From: CBDFGQ01 sp965247295 | GTDB taxonomy: Bacteria > Chloroflexota > Dehalococcoidia > Lucifugimonadales > JAGWBF01 | Assembly (NCBI GenBank): GCA_965247295.1 | Contig: CBDFGQ010000004.1 | Coordinates: 62,001 to 126,000, forward strand | Reading direction: 5' to 3' | DNA: 64,000 nt | In this document: positions 59,937-64,000 of the stretch, piece after piece | Position numbering within the stretch: position 1 is the stretch's first letter | Layout: every line of letters starts with the position of its first letter | The notes under the pieces: model-generated | Seen by the model: only the letters and a program-made list of their open reading frames with translations | Databases searched by the model: none | What the model was told of the DNA's origin: nothing | Translations under genes and position numbers: made by a program

Positions 59937-60578
59937 TTGCCTGACGACCTGCAATACAAGCGATTCACCCTTGAGATGAAGGGCGAGGGCGAGGCTGGCC
60001 TTGCCACCGCTCGCTTCGCCACCCTCAATGTTCGAGACCTCGACGGAGACGTCACCCTCCCCGGAGCCTTCGGCAAGCAGACTGTTCTCCTCGCTGATTG
60101 GGCTCACGATAACCGCTCTCCATCTATTGGCCGCGCCGACATCCGTGAGGAAGGCGACCAAGCCCTAGGCGACATCCGCTTCAATCTGAAGATGATGCGG
60201 GGCAACGAAGCCTATCAGTCTATCGCAATGTCCCAAGAGCTCCAGGAGTGGAGCTACGCCTACCAAATCCCTGAAGGCGGAGCCTACCAGGGCGACTTTG
60301 AGGGACAGCAGGTCCGTTTTCTCAAGGCAGTCAAGGTGACCCACCTATCCCCTGTCGAGCAAGGGGCGGGCATCAATACTGCAACCCTGGATATCAAAAG
60401 CGCTGTCTCTGCGGACGAATACGACAAACTGCTGAAGCGCATCGCTTTCTTGGAAGAGACGCAGCGCCAGGCTGAAGAAGTCAAGAAGGAACTGGCTCAG
60501 CAGCCCGACCCCTGGCTAGAATATGCCAACTACCGCACGGAGATGCTCCGGCGCAAAGCCTTTGTATTAGGAGAGTGA
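59937..60578 (+). CDS. HK97-type prohead protease
   Basis: A 213-residue maturation protease. The N-terminal FTLEMKGEGEAGLATARFAT, NVRDLDGDVTLPGAFG and the catalytic His in LADWAHDNRSPSIG, then LQEWSYAYQIPEGG are the family landmarks. The start is uncertain: TTG 59937 lies directly after the terminator and has no ribosome-binding site, and a TGA in frame closes the frame at 59901. It cleaves the scaffold part of the capsid protein encoded next. Confidence 0.88.
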   Translation: MPDDLQYKRFTLEMKGEGEAGLATARFATLNVRDLDGDVTLPGAFGKQTVLLADWAHDNRSPSIGRADIREEGDQALGDIRFNLKMMRGNEAYQSIAMSQELQEWSYAYQIPEGGAYQGDFEGQQVRFLKAVKVTHLSPVEQGAGINTATLDIKSAVSADEYDKLLKRIAFLEETQRQAEEVKKELAQQPDPWLEYANYRTEMLRRKAFVLGE

Positions 60579-60580
60579 CA

Positions 60581-61834
60581 ATGGAACTCAAGGAACTTCA
60601 GGACAAGTATCTTGGCCTGCTGAAGCAGGTGGAGGAGGTTCGTGCGCCCTACGACGGTAAGGAAGCGCCTCCAGAAGACGTCAAAACGAAGATGAATGCC
60701 TTGCTAGACGAGGCCGACAAGCTCCAGGACGAGATCAAGAAGGCTCAGGACGGGGTCAAGCAAGCCAAACGCCTGGAGGAGCACACGAAGTGGGCCAATG
60801 AACCGCAGCGTAACTTCCCATTTCCCAAGGCCAATAGTGAGCAGAAGGATGGGGAGAAGGAGCAACTGGCGGTCAAGGGTTTCCGGGCCTACCTCAAGGG
60901 CGGCCAGATGGCGCTCGCCAACGATGCCATCCCCGGCATTCCTGAGTACAAGGTGCTCCAGGCTGACCAGGACACCGCTGGTGGCTATCTCACCGTGCCC
61001 ATGCAGGTAGTCCAGACCCTACTCCGCGGCATCGATGACGCCGTGGTAATCCGCGGGCTCGCTAGCACCATCCAGGTAGGGCAGGGCGTGAGCCTTGGCG
61101 TGCCGACCCTCGATACCGACCAGGAGGACCCCACCTGGACGTCTGAGCTTCAGACTGGAGTCCAGGACGATGTTGGGGCGTTTGGCCGACGGGAGCTGAA
61201 CCCCTCGCCCCTGGCCAAGCGGGTCAGAATCTCAAACAAGCTCATCAATGCCCCCGGCTTGGACGCTGAGGCGATCTGGCTCCAGCGGATGCAGTACCGC
61301 TTTGACCGGGCTCAGGAGAACGCTTTCATGAACGGCCATGGGGCGAACCAGCCCCTGGGCCTCTTCACCGCCTCCAGCGACGGCATCAGTACCAGTAGGG
61401 ATGTGAGCACCGGCAACACCACTACGGCCATCACTGCCGACGGCCTCATTAATGCCCGGTATCAGCTCAAGGGGGGCTACTGGGCTCGCGCTCGCTGGCT
61501 CTTCCATCGGGACGCGCTGAAGCAAATCAGAACAATCCAGGACTCAAACGGCTCCTACATCTGGCAGCCCAGCTTCCAAGCTGGACAGCCGGAGACCATC
61601 CTGGGCACGCCGTTCGTTATGAGCGAGTTTGTGCCGAACACGTTTACCACCGGTAACTATGTAGGCATGATCGCCGACTTCAGCTACTACTGGATTGCCG
61701 ACGCGCTGAGCATGCAGGTACAGCGGCTCATCGAGCTTTACGCCGAGTCGAACCAGGTGGGCTACATTGGCCGACTGGAGACTGATGGCATGCCCGTACT
61801 CGAAGAGGCATTTGTCCGAGTGACACTAACTTAG
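60581..61834 (+). CDS. HK97-type major capsid protein
   Basis: A 417-residue capsid precursor. Residues 1-100 are a charged coiled-coil scaffold (LKQVEEVRAPYDGKEAPPED), probably removed by the protease; the HK97 fold follows with GGYLTVPMQVVQTLLRGIDD, VSLGVPTLDTDQEDPTW, RVRISNKLINAPG, AFMNGHGANQPLGL and QVGYIGRLETDGMPV. AGGAGA precedes ATG 60581. Confidence 0.92.
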   Translation: MELKELQDKYLGLLKQVEEVRAPYDGKEAPPEDVKTKMNALLDEADKLQDEIKKAQDGVKQAKRLEEHTKWANEPQRNFPFPKANSEQKDGEKEQLAVKGFRAYLKGGQMALANDAIPGIPEYKVLQADQDTAGGYLTVPMQVVQTLLRGIDDAVVIRGLASTIQVGQGVSLGVPTLDTDQEDPTWTSELQTGVQDDVGAFGRRELNPSPLAKRVRISNKLINAPGLDAEAIWLQRMQYRFDRAQENAFMNGHGANQPLGLFTASSDGISTSRDVSTGNTTTAITADGLINARYQLKGGYWARARWLFHRDALKQIRTIQDSNGSYIWQPSFQAGQPETILGTPFVMSEFVPNTFTTGNYVGMIADFSYYWIADALSMQVQRLIELYAESNQVGYIGRLETDGMPVLEEAFVRVTLT

Positions 61835-61847
61835 GAGGCTGACTGAC

Positions 61848-62294
61848 ATGGCTCAGAACTTTCTACCGAAACATCGGAGTAGCATCGCCATAGCGGCGGG
61901 CTCGCGGACGGCAGGTCAGACCGCCATCAACGGTGCAATGGTCGATATGCAGGGATATGAAGGCGTTGTGGCGGTCGTCGAGATGGGAACCATTGCAGCC
62001 ACCGCTGTCACGTCCATCAAATGGCAGCAGAGCGATACCACCACCTCCGCGGACTTCAGCGACCTGGAGGGCACGGGAATCGACATTGCGGACGACGACG
62101 ACGACAAGATATTTGTCTCGGAGCTTTACCGGCCCACCAAGCGGTACGTGCGGATTGTTGTTGCCCGGGCTACTGCCAACGCAGCGGTTCGTGCTGCCAC
62201 ATACATCCAGTACAAGCCGCGAGAGGCGCCTGTCTCCCAGGGTACGGGTGTGAATAGCGAGCTTCACGTTGGGCCTGCTGAAGGGACGGCATAA
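61848..62294 (+). CDS. Head-associated phage protein
   Basis: A 148-residue beta-rich protein (QTAINGAMVDMQGYEGVVAV, SIKWQQSDTTTSADFSDLEG, RYVRIVVARATANAAVRAA). Such proteins directly after the capsid gene in siphoviruses decorate the head or belong to the connector. AGGAGG lies upstream. Confidence 0.65.
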   Translation: MAQNFLPKHRSSIAIAAGSRTAGQTAINGAMVDMQGYEGVVAVVEMGTIAATAVTSIKWQQSDTTTSADFSDLEGTGIDIADDDDDKIFVSELYRPTKRYVRIVVARATANAAVRAATYIQYKPREAPVSQGTGVNSELHVGPAEGTA

Positions 62295-62296
62295 CG

Positions 62297-62647
62297 ATGG
62301 CTGATATTACCTTAACCGTACAGCAAACGGCTCGGACCGGCCTCGTCGCGACCTATACGGATTCCAGCAGTACCGTACCGCTGACCACTACAGACACTTT
62401 CTTTGCCAACAACAATGGCCGAACATTCCTCCATGTCCAGAATGGGGCAACGGATGTCGTTGTTACTATTCACACACCGCACACTGTGGACGGTCTAGCT
62501 GTTGACGACCGTACGGTAACAGTCACAGCAGACACCGAGGCATTCATAGGACCATTCCAGCCAGATGTCTATAACGGGGCAGACCATCAGATGAGCTTCG
62601 AGTTCGACGATGTGTCGAACGTGAGCGTGGCTGTGGTTCGAGTGTAG
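62297..62647 (+). CDS. Probable head decoration-like protein
   Basis: A 116-residue beta-sandwich-like protein (LTVQQTARTGLVATYTDSSS, FFANNNGRTFLHVQNGATDV, TVTADTEAFIGPFQPDVYNG, SFEFDDVSNVSVAVVRV). Homologous small proteins occur beside HK97-type capsid genes. AAGGGA upstream. Confidence 0.65.
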   Translation: MADITLTVQQTARTGLVATYTDSSSTVPLTTTDTFFANNNGRTFLHVQNGATDVVVTIHTPHTVDGLAVDDRTVTVTADTEAFIGPFQPDVYNGADHQMSFEFDDVSNVSVAVVRV

Positions 62648-62649
62648 CT

Positions 62650-62862
62650 GTGGCATTCAAGGGGGCTATCGAAAATAAGGCGCTCTATGTCCTGCCTCGG
62701 CATGGCCCGGAGTGCCGTTGCTGGGAGGTAGGTAATGGCTTCGACCCTGATCACTGCCGGACAACTGAGGGAGCACGTAGAGACGGACCTAACCGACGAG
62801 GCCCTGGAACGGCTAGTAGACAGCGCAGACGCGGAGATAATAAGGGCCTACGGTCCTCATGA
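62650..62862 (+). CDS. Possible small overlapping frame
   Basis: A 70-codon GTG frame starting 2 bases after the previous stop. Its first part (AFKGAIENKALYVLPRHGPE) reads like protein, but from 62735 it overlaps the adaptor gene in another frame, and the rest is Arg-rich. Only the first 28 codons might matter. Weakly supported. Confidence 0.3.
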   Translation: MAFKGAIENKALYVLPRHGPECRCWEVGNGFDPDHCRTTEGARRDGPNRRGPGTASRQRRRGDNKGLRSS

Positions 62863-63265
62863 CGGCGAGCAATCCGCACTCGTAGCAGGTCGAGGCTACA
62901 GGATATGGCTGCCCCGTCCAGCCGAGTCCATCACTGAGATAGTCGAATGGGCTGGATGGGAAACCCCGGGAGACGCCGACACCGTATCCGCTGCCACGTA
63001 CCATCTTGAGCATGGTGGGCGTACCATCTGGCGCACTGATGCTCAGTTCATGACGAATGTACAGGTTACCTACACTCCAGTAGCTGATAACCCACGCCGC
63101 ACCGCAGTCCTCATTGACCTTGTTAAGTTAGAGATTCAGTATCGGGGACTCAATACCGAAAGAGTTGGCTCCTACTCTGTGACATATATGGACCACGACA
63201 AAGAGCGCCAAAGAGTCTTGACTCGTCTACGTCAGAACTACGCAGGCGCGGGGTTGTTGGCATGA
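62735..63265 (+). CDS. Head-tail adaptor (gp6/gp15-like)
   Basis: A 176-residue helical connector protein: LITAGQLREHVETDLTDEAL, ERLVDSADAEIIRAYGPHDG, SVTYMDHDKERQRVLTRLRQ. This is the gp6-like adaptor pattern found after the capsid gene. GGAGGT precedes the ATG. Confidence 0.75.
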   Translation: MASTLITAGQLREHVETDLTDEALERLVDSADAEIIRAYGPHDGEQSALVAGRGYRIWLPRPAESITEIVEWAGWETPGDADTVSAATYHLEHGGRTIWRTDAQFMTNVQVTYTPVADNPRRTAVLIDLVKLEIQYRGLNTERVGSYSVTYMDHDKERQRVLTRLRQNYAGAGLLA

Positions 63266-63276
63266 GGAGAGAAGAT

Positions 63277-63537
63277 ATGGATGACCGATGGCGTTGGGAC
63301 GATGACGAAGGCAACGGCTCCTACGTATTGGACGGGCCGGACAATGTATGGCGGGCGAGAGTTGAACCGGGGAAACCGGAGTGCATTGTGCGGATCAGTT
63401 TATGGGGTACGGACAAGTACGAGGGGCGGCTGTACACTCAAGGTATTGTGGGGCTGGAAAACGCCTGTATGTTCGCCGGGTTCGTAGCGGGTGAATTGCT
63501 GCGCAGGGCGCGGCCTCATGCGTTTCTGGTGACATGA
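63277..63537 (+). CDS. Hypothetical phage protein
   Basis: An 86-residue protein; ATG 63277 has AGGAG 7 bases upstream, and an alternative start at 63262 overlaps the previous stop. DDRWRWDDDEGNGSYVLDGP, RISLWGTDKYEGRLYTQG. Found between head-completion genes; no family recognised. Confidence 0.55.
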   Translation: MDDRWRWDDDEGNGSYVLDGPDNVWRARVEPGKPECIVRISLWGTDKYEGRLYTQGIVGLENACMFAGFVAGELLRRARPHAFLVT

Positions 63538-63881
63538 GCGCTCGCAGTTTCATGACTCACAGGTGCGATACGGAGCGCGACGTGAAATCTGCAAAGCTAG
63601 ATCCCTATAACCATCCTGTCATAGAGCTTCGCGACATCAATACCGCTCTACCCTGTTATTGGCAGGTTCGTACTGAGCGGCTGATCCTGGATGGTGACAA
63701 GGCCGCCGCTATTGCTATGCACAACATGCTTACGCCACTGGGAAGCGACCTGCAAGAGCAGGACAGGGTGACCCGCATCTACGACCGTCGGGACCGGACT
63801 TTGAAGTCGGAGACCATGCGGGTGCTGACGATGATCCGGCGTGAGGATCACCTGGAACTGGCCTTGGAGGAAGTCACGTGA
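63534..63881 (+). CDS. Head-closure/head-tail joining-like protein
   Basis: A 115-residue protein overlapping the preceding stop. SFMTHRCDTERDVKSAKLDP, LPCYWQVRTERLILDGDKAA, RVTRIYDRRDRTLK show the gp16-like head-closure pattern. Position after the adaptor fits. Confidence 0.6.
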   Translation: MSARSFMTHRCDTERDVKSAKLDPYNHPVIELRDINTALPCYWQVRTERLILDGDKAAAIAMHNMLTPLGSDLQEQDRVTRIYDRRDRTLKSETMRVLTMIRREDHLELALEEVT

Positions 63882-63967
63882 CTCCCAATTTACCTGATGG
63901 CCTGAGCTTGTTCGGTAAGAGTCCAACGGGGGCGATCATGGTGCTGGAGATTTACCGGAGGCGCTAG
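63878..63967 (+). CDS. 29-residue phage peptide
   Basis: A 29-codon frame from GTG 63878 overlapping the previous stop (TPNLPDGLSLFGKSPTGA, EIYRRR). It ends 2 bases before the next start, and its sequence carries the GGAGG for that gene. It may be a translational bridge. Confidence 0.4.
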   Translation: MTPNLPDGLSLFGKSPTGAIMVLEIYRRR

Positions 63968-63968
63968 T

Positions 63969-64000
63969 GTGACGACTGAGCCTCTGAACATCGAAATGCT
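63969..64000 (+). CDS. Start of next phage gene, cut by window end
   Basis: GTG 63969 with GGAGG 7 bases upstream reads TTEPLNIEM to the window end. Probably a tail-terminator or neck gene by position; the fragment is too short to assign. Confidence 0.4.
   Translation, partial: MTTEPLNIEM

Larger units (their letters stand above)
36858..64000. mobile_element. Temperate siphovirus-like prophage (right end outside window)
   Basis: Integrase, divergent immunity region, early recombination and replication genes, DNA modification genes, terminase and HK97-type head genes follow one another in the standard order of a temperate siphovirus, nearly all rightward from 41.6 kb. The left boundary is taken as the region between tRNA-Leu and the integrase. 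No tail, lysis or right attachment site is inside the window. Most genes overlap by ATGA or GTGA, as in compact phage operons. Confidence 0.9.

Overview
The window reads as a chromosomal segment of an uncultured, moderately GC-rich bacterium. The dense mix of CaiB/BaiF CoA-transferases, amidase-signature enzymes, amidohydrolases, NHL and BNR propellers and stand-alone cupins is typical of Chloroflexota such as Dehalococcoidia/SAR202-like lineages. That placement is an inference from gene content; no rRNA or other phylogenetic marker is present.

1-36.7 kb is a catabolic region. It holds a DUF35-type OB-fold protein, four CaiB/BaiF family III CoA-transferases in two tandem pairs (627-3148 and 9720-12183), a double-hotdog MaoC-like hydratase, three amidase-signature enzymes, two complete amidohydrolases, a formamidase-like enzyme, two dehydrogenases of different families, two CMD/AhpD-like proteins, an epimerase, an MFS transporter, a soluble NMT1-like protein and several beta-propeller proteins. 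The set suggests import, amide or ring hydrolysis, CoA activation and oxidation of small organic acids and amides. The region is decaying: an IS3 element sits against the 5' end of an amidase, an amidohydrolase carries an in-frame TAG, a flavin monooxygenase carries an in-frame TGA, and there are remnants of smpB, an Ldh2-type dehydrogenase, a BNR protein and an IS630 transposase.

A tRNA-Leu(UAA) gene lies at 36772-36857. A 66-bp direct repeat of its 3' half (8 mismatches) lies 30 kb away at 6815-6880, so 6.8-36.8 kb has the geometry of an island inserted at a tRNA 3' end.

From about 37.1 kb to the right end is a temperate siphovirus-like prophage whose right border is outside the window. 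In order: tyrosine integrase with an upstream HNH-nuclease lipoprotein; a leftward immunity module (XRE repressor, ImmA-like protein, a detached S24-like tail, a YjzC-like mini-protein); a divergent promoter/operator region; early genes (HTH proteins, an Ala-rich repeat protein, a Bet/RecT-like protein with a PD-(D/E)XK nuclease, a ParB-like protein); a helicase interrupted by a LAGLIDADG intein, a primase, a minimal PolX and a VRR-NUC nuclease; a nucleotide/DNA-modification block (MazG-like, PAPS-reductase-like, C5 methyltransferase); then terminase, a portal-MuF fusion, a Com-like zinc ribbon, prohead protease, HK97-type capsid and head-completion genes.

Inside the late operon is a reversed insert (59181-59779) with its own near-consensus promoter, an unusual tRNA with a predicted 8-nt anticodon loop and two small genes. 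It is followed by a rightward promoter and a strong terminator just before the protease gene. This insert, the 28-bp repeats around the PAPS-reductase-like gene, and the lipoprotein nuclease are the most unusual parts of the window.
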